From assembly GCA_019744775.1 (NCBI GenBank), contig JAIETZ010000001.1, positions 372,001 through 436,000 on the forward strand: a stretch of DNA of 64,000 bases. The letters are read 5' to 3'. Position 1 is the stretch's first letter. Each line of letters opens with the position of its first letter. The notes under the pieces were generated by a model. That model searched no databases. It was given only the letters and a program-made list of their open reading frames with translations, and was not told the origin of the DNA. Made by a program: the position numbers and the translations under genes. Shown one piece after another: positions 19,593 to 27,375 of this stretch. The DNA is from Candidatus Obscuribacterales bacterium. GTDB lineage: Bacteria > Cyanobacteriota > Vampirovibrionia > Obscuribacterales > Obscuribacteraceae.

Positions 19593-19633
19593 CGGTACCT
19601 AATTGGGGTACCGCCCTTGCCTGCTTGCCAGGC
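19593..19633 (+). promoter_or_regulatory. structured rpsF leader, possible S6:S18 control site
   Basis: Two hairpins lie between the promoter and the ribosome binding site: CGGTACC-taattgg-GGTACCG (19593-19613) and GCCTG-cttgc-CAGGC (19619-19633), with CCG triplets between and after them. In several bacteria the S6:S18 complex binds a hairpin with a CCG bulge in this position and represses the operon. The match here is by position and simple stems only. Confidence 0.35.
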
Positions 19634-19657
19634 CATCCGCCCACGAGGGAGAAAAAA

Positions 19658-19984
19658 TTGGCTACTCTAACAAAAACAAAACTAAAACCCTACGAGACCA
19701 TGTACATCGTTCGTCCTAACTTGGACGAAGAAGCTACAGATCGCGTCGTTGCTCAAGTCGAAGAGTTCATCAAGACTCACGGCGGGCAAAAGATTACAAC
19801 CGACAAGAAAGGTCGCAAGCGTCTGGCATATGAAGTCAACAAAATGCGTGACGGCTTCTATGTTTTGACCACATTCGATGCACCGGCCGAATCAGTTGCT
19901 CAAATTAAGCGCATGATGACCCTTTCCGAAGACATCATTCGTTCAATTGTGGTAGTTGCTGAGCCCGAGAGTGCTACCTACTAA
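19658..19984 (+). CDS. rpsF: 30S ribosomal protein S6
   Basis: S6 (bS6) pairs with S18 on the 30S platform. The family blocks KPYETMYIVRPNLDEE, KGRKRLAYEVNKMRDGFYVL and SEDIIRSIVVVAE are intact. The TTG at 19658 is chosen because GAGGGAG lies just upstream and because the protein length (108 residues) then fits the family; the frame is open further upstream but crosses the leader hairpins. It leads the classic rpsF-ssb-rpsR order. Confidence 0.96.
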   Translation: MATLTKTKLKPYETMYIVRPNLDEEATDRVVAQVEEFIKTHGGQKITTDKKGRKRLAYEVNKMRDGFYVLTTFDAPAESVAQIKRMMTLSEDIIRSIVVVAEPESATY

Positions 19985-20010
19985 GCGCTTTCTCTAGCGA
20001 GGGTTAAACC

Positions 20011-20469
20011 ATGAGTTTAAGCAAAATAGTCGTTTCAGGACGCGTCATTCGTGAGCCGGAAAAGAGATTCACACCAAATACCAATGTGGCTGTAAGCGAA
20101 TTTGCTATTGCTGTTGAATCCAACCCCGGTCCTGACGGTAATGCTCAATCAACGCCAGTCAAAATTACGACATGGCGCGATTTAGCAGAGCGTGTCAGCC
20201 ACGAGATCAAAAAGGGTGACCTGGTAATTGTTGATGGCCGTTTGCAAATCAACAATTTCACTAACTCTGAAGGTCAGAAGCGCCGCGAAGCGGAAATTCA
20301 AGCAATTTCAGTCGAGAACGTCGCCAACATTGCCAACAAGCAAAGCCATGCCGGCATTGAAGAAGCTGCCCAGTCCAACCAGAAGGTTGCAGCTGCTGTA
20401 GCGAAAGCTCCAAGCAATAGCGAAGATCTCGATGCGATATTTGCAAACGAAGACGAGATTCCATTTTAA
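20011..20469 (+). CDS. ssb: single-stranded DNA-binding protein
   Basis: SSB coats single-stranded DNA in replication and repair. An OB-fold covers residues 1-110 (LSKIVVSGRVIREPEKRFT, VKITTWRDLAERV, KGDLVIVDGRLQINNF), then a flexible linker, and the acidic tip NEDEIPF that docks partner proteins, close to the usual DDDIPF. 152 residues is typical. It sits between rpsF and rpsR as in many bacteria. Confidence 0.96.
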   Translation: MSLSKIVVSGRVIREPEKRFTPNTNVAVSEFAIAVESNPGPDGNAQSTPVKITTWRDLAERVSHEIKKGDLVIVDGRLQINNFTNSEGQKRREAEIQAISVENVANIANKQSHAGIEEAAQSNQKVAAAVAKAPSNSEDLDAIFANEDEIPF

Positions 20470-20489
20470 GAAATCGTTTTCGCGTTAAC

Positions 20490-20508
20490 GGGCGCAGGCA
20501 ATGCGCCC
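20490..20508. repeat. short palindrome GGGCGCA/TGCGCCC
   Basis: Stem GGGCGCA with loop GGCAA and TGCGCCC, followed by CTATAAAAG rather than a T-run, so it is not a normal terminator. Near-identical stems occur after rplT and before the MazF-like gene. It lies between ssb and rpsR and could adjust the level of rpsR or mark a repeat family. Confidence 0.6.
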
Positions 20509-20554
20509 CTATAAAAGTCATTATCCAAAACACTTACATTTCCTGGAGGAAACA

Positions 20555-20797
20555 ATGGGTCGCCAAATGAATAACGATGGACCACCAAGACGTCGCAAGA
20601 GCTGCATTTTCTGTGCGGACAAGGTGGAGTCTATTGATTACAAGGATCCAAACAAACTCAAGAAATTTGTCACTGAAAGAGGCAAAATTCTTCCACGCCG
20701 CATTTCCGGCAGCTGCGCACATCATCAGCGCATTTTGACAACCGCCATCAAGCGTTCGCGCGAAATTGCGCTTATGCCTTATACAGCTGACGGTTAA
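20555..20797 (+). CDS. rpsR: 30S ribosomal protein S18
   Basis: S18 (bS18), 80 residues, partner of S6. [16 protein letters not shown], the [15 protein letters not shown] block and [18 protein letters not shown] are diagnostic. The CxxC plus Cys/His set marks the zinc-binding form of S18. The ATG has GGAGGA upstream. The frame is open upstream but without family likeness. Confidence 0.97.
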   Translation: MGRQMNNDGPPRRRKSCIFCADKVESIDYKDPNKLKKFVTERGKILPRRISGSCAHHQRILTTAIKRSREIALMPYTADG

Positions 20798-20852
20798 GAA
20801 AAGCCAAGAGCTAGTTATTACGCTGTGCCTATTGTAAAATTCTCATCATCGT

Positions 20853-20935
20853 GCCGAAGTGGTGAAATGGCAAACACGCTACGTTCAGGTCGTAGTGAGC
20901 GCAAGCTCTTGTGGGTTCAACTCCCACCTTCGGCA
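20853..20935 (+). tRNA. tRNA-Leu (CAG)
   Basis: A complete cloverleaf: acceptor GCCGAAG/CTTCGGC with discriminator A, D-arm around GGTGAAATGGC, anticodon stem CTACG/CGTAG with loop TTCAGGT (anticodon CAG), a long variable arm (GAGCGCAAGCTC) as expected for leucine, and T-arm GTGGG-TTCAACT-CCCAC. The 3' CCA is not encoded. It is in the same direction as rpsR and infC and may be cut from their transcript. Confidence 0.95.
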
Positions 20936-20964
20936 GATTATCAATCCCAACAGATGAGGAAAGT

Positions 20965-21564
20965 TTGAGCACACCCATAAAAGGCAATCCAAGCCGCCCC
21001 GAACCAAGACGGGACATGCCACTTTTGAATGAGCGTATTCGCGACCGCGAAGTTCGTTTAATTGACGAAGAAGGAGCCCAACTTGGCGTCATGCCTACCA
21101 GAGAGGCACTTGCTACTGCCCGTGAAAGAGGATTAGACCTCTTTTTGGTCCAACCGGATTCGAGTCCTCCAGTGGCCCGTATCATGGATTATGGCCGTTT
21201 TAAGTTTGAGCAAGAAAAGCGCGCTCGGGAAGCCAAACGCAAGCACCACATAGTCGACGTCAAAGAAATTAAGATGCGCTACAGCATCGAAGTGCACGAC
21301 TATCAGGTGAAAGTTAAGAGTGCTATCAAATTTCTTAATGAAGGCGACAAAATAAAAGTCCTCACAATCTTAAGAGGACGTGAAGTTCAGCACGCCGATA
21401 TGGCGCTAAAGCTCATGAATAAGTTCTTTGATGACCTGAAAGATTTAGCAATGATTGAGCGTGAGGCTAGATTGGAAGGGAAGGCTGTTATAATGATTCT
21501 TTCGCCGATTCCCGGCAAGGGCAAACCGCCTCTTCCGGATGCTAAAGCTCCGGGTGAAGAATAA
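20965..21564 (+). CDS. infC: translation initiation factor IF-3
   Basis: IF-3 keeps 30S subunits free and checks start-codon pairing. Both domains are present: N-terminal LLNERIRDREVRLIDEEGAQ and linker, C-terminal HHIVDVKEIKMRYSIEVHDY, IKVLTILRGREVQHADM. The TTG at 20965 has GAGGA 4 bp upstream and gives 199 residues; an ATG at 21016 (MPLLNERIRD) is a possible shorter start. IF-3 genes often use rare starts to control their own translation, so a TTG fits. It begins 29 bp after the tRNA-Leu. infC-rpmI-rplT order is conserved. Confidence 0.96.
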   Translation: MSTPIKGNPSRPEPRRDMPLLNERIRDREVRLIDEEGAQLGVMPTREALATARERGLDLFLVQPDSSPPVARIMDYGRFKFEQEKRAREAKRKHHIVDVKEIKMRYSIEVHDYQVKVKSAIKFLNEGDKIKVLTILRGREVQHADMALKLMNKFFDDLKDLAMIEREARLEGKAVIMILSPIPGKGKPPLPDAKAPGEE

Positions 21565-21599
21565 GCCCCAGTTAAGAATCGGACGTAGAAGAAGCGAAG

Positions 21600-21714
21600 C
21601 AAGAGTTGCGATAGAGCAATTCGCGGCTGAGCGAACGACGGATGCCGAAAGGCAAGCAAAGGTGGAGCAATGAGAAGACACTAAATGTGTCTTCGAAGCG
21701 AAACCGGAGCGTTA
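21600..21714 (+). repeat. dispersed intergenic repeat, copy C with hairpin insert
   Basis: Same family as the other copies (CAAGAGTTGCGATAGAGCAA at the left end, AGCGAAACCGGAGCGTTA at the right). It differs by about 25 extra bases holding a perfect hairpin GAAGACAC-taaat-GTGTCTTC at 21674-21694. It lies between infC and rpmI. Confidence 0.75.
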
Positions 21715-21730
21715 CGAACGGACATCAACC

Positions 21731-21940
21731 ATGCCTAAAATGAAAACAAATAAGGCTGCTGCCCGCCGCTTCAAGATCACTGCCACAGGCAAAGTCTTGG
21801 CGCGTCAAGGTGGTAAGCGTCACATCAACGAATGGAAGGCCGCTAAAGTCAAACGCAAACTTCGTGGATTCAAGGAAGTATCCGATGACCACAAAGCAAG
21901 CGTACTCGCTATGTTTCCCTACAAGAAATATTTGCGCTAA
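21731..21940 (+). CDS. rpmI: 50S ribosomal protein L35
   Basis: L35 (bL35), 69 residues and highly basic. It begins [20 protein letters not shown] and ends with the typical [14 protein letters not shown]-like tail. It lies between infC and rplT; a repeat element separates it from infC. Confidence 0.97.
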   Translation: MPKMKTNKAAARRFKITATGKVLARQGGKRHINEWKAAKVKRKLRGFKEVSDDHKASVLAMFPYKKYLR

Positions 21941-22044
21941 ACGCATTTAGATCAAACGAAACAAGCCTAAGGGTAATTCTCCTCTCCGATGGCTTTAAGC
22001 AAACGACTTTCGCGACTCAAACTCTATAAAGAAGGAGCACTAAA

Positions 22045-22410
22045 ATGCCTAGAGTAAAACGTGGCAACGTTCTTCAAAAACGCCACAAAAAAGTAATCAA
22101 ATACGCCAAGGGTTTCCGCGGCTCCAAGTCCCGGCTCTTCATAGCCGCCAACCAAGCAGTCATGCGGGCATGGAGAAATGCCTACCGTGATCGTAAGTTC
22201 AAGAAGCGTGCATACCGCAGCCTCTGGATTACACGCCTCAACGCTGCTTGCCGCATGAACGGTATTTCGTATAGCCGCTTCATGGATGGCTTGAACAAAG
22301 CCGGCATCACACTTAACCGCCAATCACTTTCAGAACTCGCCATCAAAGACAGAGATGCCTTTGGTCGCTTGATCGAAATTGCCAAAGGTAAAGTGGCCGT
22401 CAAGGCGTAG
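22045..22410 (+). CDS. rplT: 50S ribosomal protein L20
   Basis: L20 (bL20), 121 residues, needed for 50S assembly. The opening PRVKRGNVLQKRHKKVIKYA, then GSKSRLFIAANQAVMRA and SRFMDGLNKAGITLNRQSL are family-typical. An AAGGAG precedes the ATG. In other bacteria L20 represses this operon; no matching RNA site was recognised here. A strong terminator follows. Confidence 0.97.
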   Translation: MPRVKRGNVLQKRHKKVIKYAKGFRGSKSRLFIAANQAVMRAWRNAYRDRKFKKRAYRSLWITRLNAACRMNGISYSRFMDGLNKAGITLNRQSLSELAIKDRDAFGRLIEIAKGKVAVKA

Positions 22411-22426
22411 TCCATCAAATCATCAA

Positions 22427-22453
22427 AGGGGCGCATTACATGCGCCCCTTTTT
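22427..22453 (+). terminator. rho-independent terminator after rplT
   Basis: A perfect 10-bp stem AGGGGCGCAT/ATGCGCCCCT with a TAC loop, then TTTT. It closes the ribosomal protein operon. Its core GGGCGCAT stem is the same as the short palindrome seen elsewhere in the window. Confidence 0.92.
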
Positions 22454-22470
22454 CTTTGCGGTAAAAACCA

Positions 22471-23265
22471 GTGAAAGTAGACGCAATTACAAGCAATACC
22501 AACCCGCTTCTTAAGAAGATAAGGTCTCTGCATCAGCGCAGCTTTCGAGAGAAGTATGCCGCTTACATCCTCGAAGGTGAGCGCCTTCTTGAAGAAGCTC
22601 TTCTAAAAGGCGTTGAACTCGAGGAAATAATTGCCAGCGAAACCTTTTTCAAACAGGGCTTGGGCAGACTTTCCGATGCTAATTTAGCGAGGCTTCTAAC
22701 CGTCCCAGACAAGATTTTTGCCGAGTTGGCGACAACAACCAACCCATCCGGCATTTTAGCTATAGCCAAAATCAAAACCGTAAATCCAAAGAAGTTGTTT
22801 TCAGGCACGCCACTTGTAGTAATCGCTGATGCGATTCAAGACCCCGGCAACTTAGGAACCTTGATTCGCACCAGCTTAGCTGCATCCGCCTCCGGTCTAA
22901 TAATGACAAAAGGAACAGTTGACCCATACAATCCCAAAGTTGTTCGATCAGCCATGGGAGCTAGTTTCCAATTGCCCTGTCTTTGGGATATGGATACCAA
23001 CGAAGCAATAAAACTCTGCCGAGACAACGGACTGCAAGTAGTTGCTTCAGCCGCTGAAGGCACAAAATATTTCTGGCAAGCAAATATGACTAAACCAACA
23101 GCCATCATTGTCGGCAACGAAGGACAAGGACTGTCGCAAAACGTGCTCGACGCGGCTGATGAAATAATTGCGATACCGATGTCTGACAAAAGCGAATCTT
23201 TGAATGCAGCTCAGGCTGCGACAATATTCTTGTTCGAAGCAGTCAGACAACGACATCAGTATTAG
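22471..23265 (+). CDS. SpoU/TrmH-family RNA 2'-O-methyltransferase
   Basis: 264 residues. An N-terminal substrate-binding part (NTNPLLKKIRSLHQRSFREK, YILEGERLLEEAL) leads to the SPOUT fold with its three motifs: ADAIQDPGNLGTLIRTSLA, VGNEGQGLS and IPMSDKSESLNAAQAATI. SPOUT enzymes of this type methylate a ribose in 23S rRNA or tRNA using S-adenosylmethionine; the exact site cannot be read. The GTG start is used. It begins shortly after the rplT terminator, so it needs its own promoter or read-through. Confidence 0.92.
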   Translation: MKVDAITSNTNPLLKKIRSLHQRSFREKYAAYILEGERLLEEALLKGVELEEIIASETFFKQGLGRLSDANLARLLTVPDKIFAELATTTNPSGILAIAKIKTVNPKKLFSGTPLVVIADAIQDPGNLGTLIRTSLAASASGLIMTKGTVDPYNPKVVRSAMGASFQLPCLWDMDTNEAIKLCRDNGLQVVASAAEGTKYFWQANMTKPTAIIVGNEGQGLSQNVLDAADEIIAIPMSDKSESLNAAQAATIFLFEAVRQRHQY

Positions 23266-23439
23266 TCGTCAGTCTCTATTTTTACTGCTGGTTGTTTTAC
23301 TTCAACAGGTTGCTCAGAATGTATTTCGCCATCCGGTGCAACAGCTGAAGAAACCCGAAAAGCCAAGCCTGGTGGTATTTTTCCAATTTGTTTTAGCAAT
23401 CAGATAGAATTGCTACAGTAAAGTAAAATTTTCAACCAT

Positions 23440-24195
23440 ATGGACACCTTGGACACCAATTTAGAAAATCAAGAAAGCAAACACGACGCAGTCGGCGACG
23501 ACAAGCTGATGACCGTAGTCGAGCATTTAGACGAATTACGCAATCGCATAATTCGCTGCCTGCTTGTCATTGGTATAGCTTTCCTAATTGCTCTCTGGCT
23601 TGCTAAGGACGCGGTGCGCATTCTTGAAGCACCTGCAGGAAATATTACTTTTCAGGCGCTCTCCCTTGAAGAACCATTACTTGTCTACTTCAAAGTAGCG
23701 TTTTACATCGCAATTGTTCTTGCCTTGCCCTATGTACTTTTCGAAGCAAGCTTATTCATAGCACCTGGACTTAGAAAAGAAGAGCGCAGAATGCTTGTGC
23801 CCATTGTCATAGGCGGGCCTATTTTGTTTGTTGCCGGTGCAGCTTTTGCCTACAATCTTGTATTACCACCAATGCTTCATTTCTTTGGCTCATTCGGACA
23901 AGGCATAAGCCCTATCAACCAGAGACTAGATTTCTATGTATCCCTGGTCAGTTCAATACTTTTATATATGGGGCTCTGCTTTCAATTACCAATAGTATTA
24001 TTCGCACTTTCCTTCACTGGACTAGTTTCATCGAGTCAACTCATAAAAGTCTGGCGCTATGCGATTTTTGCTGCAGCGCTTGTTGCCGCCATCATTACAC
24101 CTGATCCAACAGCGGTATCGATGCTCATAGTCATGGCCGCCTTGACCGGACTTTATTTCCTTTCAGTTGGACTTCTGAAAGTATTTGGTCGTTGA
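23440..24195 (+). CDS. tatC: Sec-independent translocase TatC
   Basis: The core receptor of the twin-arginine export path for folded proteins. VVEHLDELRNRIIRCLLVIG is the conserved N-terminal motif, FEASLFIAPGLRKEERRMLV the first cytoplasmic/periplasmic loop, and six membrane helices follow, ending near ITPDPTAVSMLIVMAALTGL. 251 residues is normal. No tatA or tatB is adjacent; they are presumably elsewhere. It is 8 bp upstream of a membrane protease gene and likely co-transcribed with it. Confidence 0.95.
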   Translation: MDTLDTNLENQESKHDAVGDDKLMTVVEHLDELRNRIIRCLLVIGIAFLIALWLAKDAVRILEAPAGNITFQALSLEEPLLVYFKVAFYIAIVLALPYVLFEASLFIAPGLRKEERRMLVPIVIGGPILFVAGAAFAYNLVLPPMLHFFGSFGQGISPINQRLDFYVSLVSSILLYMGLCFQLPIVLFALSFTGLVSSSQLIKVWRYAIFAAALVAAIITPDPTAVSMLIVMAALTGLYFLSVGLLKVFGR

Positions 24196-24203
24196 GATAA
24201 AAA

Positions 24204-25355
24204 ATGATATTGCCGTCACTTCAGCTAGATCTTCTAAATTTGATCTATTTGCCTTTGATGGTAATTACCATCAAAGATTTGATAACTAATTGGAAATCTG
24301 TTTGGGATGATCATTTAAGTGGAAAAGACAGATTCATTCTGCAGAAGGTGGTCATATTCCTTCTAATGCCTATTGTTGTCTATTGCCATGAAATGGGACA
24401 CGCATTATCCATTGAATATTTTGGCGGCAAAGTTGCTGAATTCCACTTTGGCTTGTTCTGGGGTTTTGTCGTGCCATCAGGCACATTCACATCAGATCAA
24501 ACAGTAATTACATACTTAGCCGGCAATGCCGTGCAAATTGCCATTGGACTTTTAGCTGGATTTGCAGCACTCTTTATCTCTTCTCCGCCTGTTGTAGCAA
24601 TGCTTGTCTATTTGGCTCTCTGGTCAGTCGGAGGCACTGTTGTAATTTACGCACTTATGTCGGCCACAGGCTATTACGGTGACTGGATAGCTATTTACAC
24701 TGCGCCCACGCCAGTTTTAAAAACAATCATCGGCGCCGTACACGCAGCACTAGTAGTGCTAGTTGCTTACTGTATTTATGGTGCGACACCACGACTGTGG
24801 TTTGCCATGCGCACAAAACCTAAATGGGCACAAAGAATAGGTCTGCTTGTCATTCAAGCAGAAGCAGAACCAACTCCAATAAACGCTCTGGCTGTCGCCT
24901 GGTGTTATGCAGAAGCGAGTCTCTTTGGTCAATCTGACAAATGGTTGAAAAAAGCCATTACGGTAGGAGCTGCAGCATCCGACGCACAAATGTTGTCCGG
25001 CTACATTTCAATGAATAGAGGACAGACTCAAAAAGCAGCGAAGACTTACGACGAAGTTGGTTCAGACGATAACGCGCCGGCGCAAACACGCGTCAAAGCT
25101 TACTTAGGACTTGCCGATTGCTACGTCAGACAAAACGATTTTCCAAAAGCTATTGAGACATATACAAAAGCTATCGACATTGATCACAATCTTGGCGATG
25201 CTCGCCTTTACAAGCTGCTTCTACTGAAACAGATAGGAAAGAAATTGGAATCAGAAAAGGAACTTTTGGACCTCAAAGAAATCCCGGATGCGCAATGTCA
25301 CTGGATTGATTCAGCGCTTGACGAGTACTATCAAAAGAACTTCAAAGACGCTTGA
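24204..25355 (+). CDS. M50-like membrane metalloprotease with TPR tail
   Basis: 383 residues. The N-terminal ~210 residues are a membrane bundle with the zinc-protease signature HEMGH (in YCHEMGHALSIEYFGGKV, about residues 60-75) inside a helix, then LAGNAVQIAIGLL, which sits where S2P proteases carry their second motif. A possible third ligand is the Asp of YYGDWIAIY. The C-terminal ~150 residues hold TPR-like repeats (YISMNRGQTQKAAKTYDEVG, YLGLADCYVRQNDFPKAIE). It is probably an intramembrane or membrane-embedded protease with a helical docking tail. It follows tatC by 8 bp and is followed by a paralogue without the active site. Confidence 0.8.
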   Translation: MILPSLQLDLLNLIYLPLMVITIKDLITNWKSVWDDHLSGKDRFILQKVVIFLLMPIVVYCHEMGHALSIEYFGGKVAEFHFGLFWGFVVPSGTFTSDQTVITYLAGNAVQIAIGLLAGFAALFISSPPVVAMLVYLALWSVGGTVVIYALMSATGYYGDWIAIYTAPTPVLKTIIGAVHAALVVLVAYCIYGATPRLWFAMRTKPKWAQRIGLLVIQAEAEPTPINALAVAWCYAEASLFGQSDKWLKKAITVGAAASDAQMLSGYISMNRGQTQKAAKTYDEVGSDDNAPAQTRVKAYLGLADCYVRQNDFPKAIETYTKAIDIDHNLGDARLYKLLLLKQIGKKLESEKELLDLKEIPDAQCHWIDSALDEYYQKNFKDA

Positions 25356-25444
25356 CAATAAAATCTTTTCACACCGATTACAAACACCGGTAGCAAAGTC
25401 CAATTTATAATACTTGTTACTTTCTGTTACAGGGATGTCGGACT

Positions 25445-26647
25445 ATGAATGAGATATACCTCTGGTCTGTGACGGGCATGGCATGCCTCATATCCCTCAA
25501 CACCATTTGGCGTCTATTCATCGACCGCAGAAGACTCGGTAATGAAGATTTAAACGAATCCGATCGCGCATTTGCTTGGCGGACGGTTGTATTTCTAGTA
25601 TTTCCGCTTCTCAACTTGCTTGATCTAAAAGCAACCGAGAAAGCAGCTGAATTACTTGGCGGTCATGTAACCAACTGGGCATATGGTCTCTTGTGGTATC
25701 ACATCCATCCAGTGGGACTAACAAGTCACCTCGACTTGTCTATAACTCTTTTCGCCGGTGTTGTCGCACAAATAGTGCTGGCATTGTTGCTAATACCGGC
25801 TCTGGTGTTCCGCCCCCATCCATTCCTCGCGACAGTGCTCGGGTACACCATCAGTTTTATCTTTGCGCTAAATCTAATTTTCGATCCGCTCCTGTCTTTC
25901 TTCGGTATGGGTAGCCCACGCTGGCAATTCATATACACAACAGGCTCTCTCGACTCCAAATTATTCGTACTAGCCTTGCACGCCTCAAGCGTCATCGCTT
26001 ATCTAGCTGTAGTGCTCAACCACAAGTGCCGTCTCTGGTTTTCCGAATTGTCTCGCCCCAAAGCTGCAGACGAACTCAAAGAAGCACTCATCAAAGCCAA
26101 AGCACAAACAGACAACGCTCGTCTTGCTTGCAGACTTGGACTACTCTATGACAAAGCAGGCTTAAGACGTCGTGCACGTAAGCAACTCAAAACACTAAAA
26201 TCCAAGCACCCCCACTCACTCTATTCGTTGCTATTAAGCGCCGTCCTCTACTACCGCAAACACGAATACAAACAAGCACTAACCTCTTTCGCTCAAGCCG
26301 CAGAAGCACCAAACGTAATGGGCCAACTAAAAGCCAGCCTATTAGCCGCTGCCGGCTGCGCTGCCTTCGCTGATGGCGAAATCACCAAAGCACTCAACTA
26401 CTGCGAACGCGCCCTCGAATTCGACGACAACTGCTTAGTTGCCCGCATGGTCAAAGTAGACGTTTTCCTCCACCAGGGAAAGAAAGAAACCGCCGCCGAA
26501 GAAATCCTCCAATCAATGCGCCGCGGTCTATCACTCAATTTAGAAAACAAAATCCCAGTCGACTGCGAAGAAGTACTAGAAGCAATCGCCCGCATGGAAG
26601 AGACGCAAGTCAAACCTGTGGCAACTTCCGGCAAGTGGCGCAACTAA
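25445..26647 (+). CDS. inactive paralogue of the M50-like/TPR protease
   Basis: 400 residues with the same layout as the gene before it: membrane bundle, then TPR-like tail (RLGLLYDKAGLRRRARKQL, LYYRKHEYKQALTSFAQAA, ALNYCERALEFDDNC). The halves align by eye: LFAGVVAQIVLALL faces LAGNAVQIAIGLL, and AELLGGHVTNWAYGLLW faces IEYFGGKVAEFHFGLFW. Where the active gene has HEMGH this one has DLKATEKA, so both histidines and the glutamate are gone. It is likely a pseudoenzyme that regulates or partners the active copy. The ATG lies 90 bp after the previous stop. Confidence 0.75.
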   Translation: MNEIYLWSVTGMACLISLNTIWRLFIDRRRLGNEDLNESDRAFAWRTVVFLVFPLLNLLDLKATEKAAELLGGHVTNWAYGLLWYHIHPVGLTSHLDLSITLFAGVVAQIVLALLLIPALVFRPHPFLATVLGYTISFIFALNLIFDPLLSFFGMGSPRWQFIYTTGSLDSKLFVLALHASSVIAYLAVVLNHKCRLWFSELSRPKAADELKEALIKAKAQTDNARLACRLGLLYDKAGLRRRARKQLKTLKSKHPHSLYSLLLSAVLYYRKHEYKQALTSFAQAAEAPNVMGQLKASLLAAAGCAAFADGEITKALNYCERALEFDDNCLVARMVKVDVFLHQGKKETAAEEILQSMRRGLSLNLENKIPVDCEEVLEAIARMEETQVKPVATSGKWRN

Positions 26648-26681
26648 TTTACCTGCCCTTTTGTCAACGAATGATTCCGGA

Positions 26682-27230
26682 TCAGAACAATCCGGTTAAG
26701 ACCTGGCTGCCTAAGACAATCAGATTCTTTCCGATTAGCCAAGGAAGAGTTATTGCCAAAGTGGCGATGCCTACAAGACGACTATGTCCAGCCCGCAATA
26801 GTGACGGCAGACAGAAGAAGCCAAAGTACAAACAAATTAGCCATGCCTCAATAAGAAGTGGTACTACAAAGATATTTGCAGAAGCTTTGAAGTGGGCTAA
26901 TTGTGCGCATTGTTGCGACAGTACTACTTGATTTACAGATAGTAAAAAGATGCCGGCCCATTGTCCAAATCGACCAAGGGCATAAAATGCACAGACGTTG
27001 AAAACATAGGCCACAAGCCACGCTGCAGCAGCCCAGGCAAAGATATCGTAAAAGAAGTCTTCTTCTAGGGCGGTGGAAAATATGGAGCCAATTTCCTCTG
27101 TGCGTATGACAAAAGGCGCCACCCAGAATATTGAAACAACGAAGCTAGCTATTGCCATGGCTCCCGTGAAAATTGCCGGACGCCTCAGCGCCATCAGCTG
27201 ATTCTTAATTTGGTTGTCAATTTGTGTCAC
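26682..27230 (-). CDS. multi-pass membrane protein, unknown
   Basis: 182 residues, five hydrophobic segments (for example AIFTGAMAIASFVVSIFW and IFAWAAAAWLVAYVFNVCAF). It has no recognised motif. It starts at GTG; an ATG 12 codons further in (MALRRPAIF) is an equally good start, and neither has a clear ribosome binding site. It is convergent with the pseudoprotease gene and divergent from the GGDEF sensor. Function unknown. Confidence 0.6.
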   Translation of the reverse strand: MTQIDNQIKNQLMALRRPAIFTGAMAIASFVVSIFWVAPFVIRTEEIGSIFSTALEEDFFYDIFAWAAAAWLVAYVFNVCAFYALGRFGQWAGIFLLSVNQVVLSQQCAQLAHFKASANIFVVPLLIEAWLICLYFGFFCLPSLLRAGHSRLVGIATLAITLPWLIGKNLIVLGSQVLTGLF

Positions 27231-27375
27231 AAAAATAAAGCCTTAGTAAGAGTGATCAACAAAGGGCAAATGTTAACAACTTTTCTCTTTTCATCTCTTA
27301 GAAAACTATTATTATTTAGTCTGGAAACTGATTTCACGATTACTTTGTACATACCCTTTAAAATACAGGGTTAAG

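Noticed and set aside
20911-20964. Upstream extension of infC
   Set aside because: It overlaps the tRNA-Leu gene.
23204-23407. Plus-strand 67-codon frame between the SpoU and tatC genes
   Set aside because: It overlaps the end of the methylase gene, has no ribosome binding site and no likeness to a protein; not TatA.
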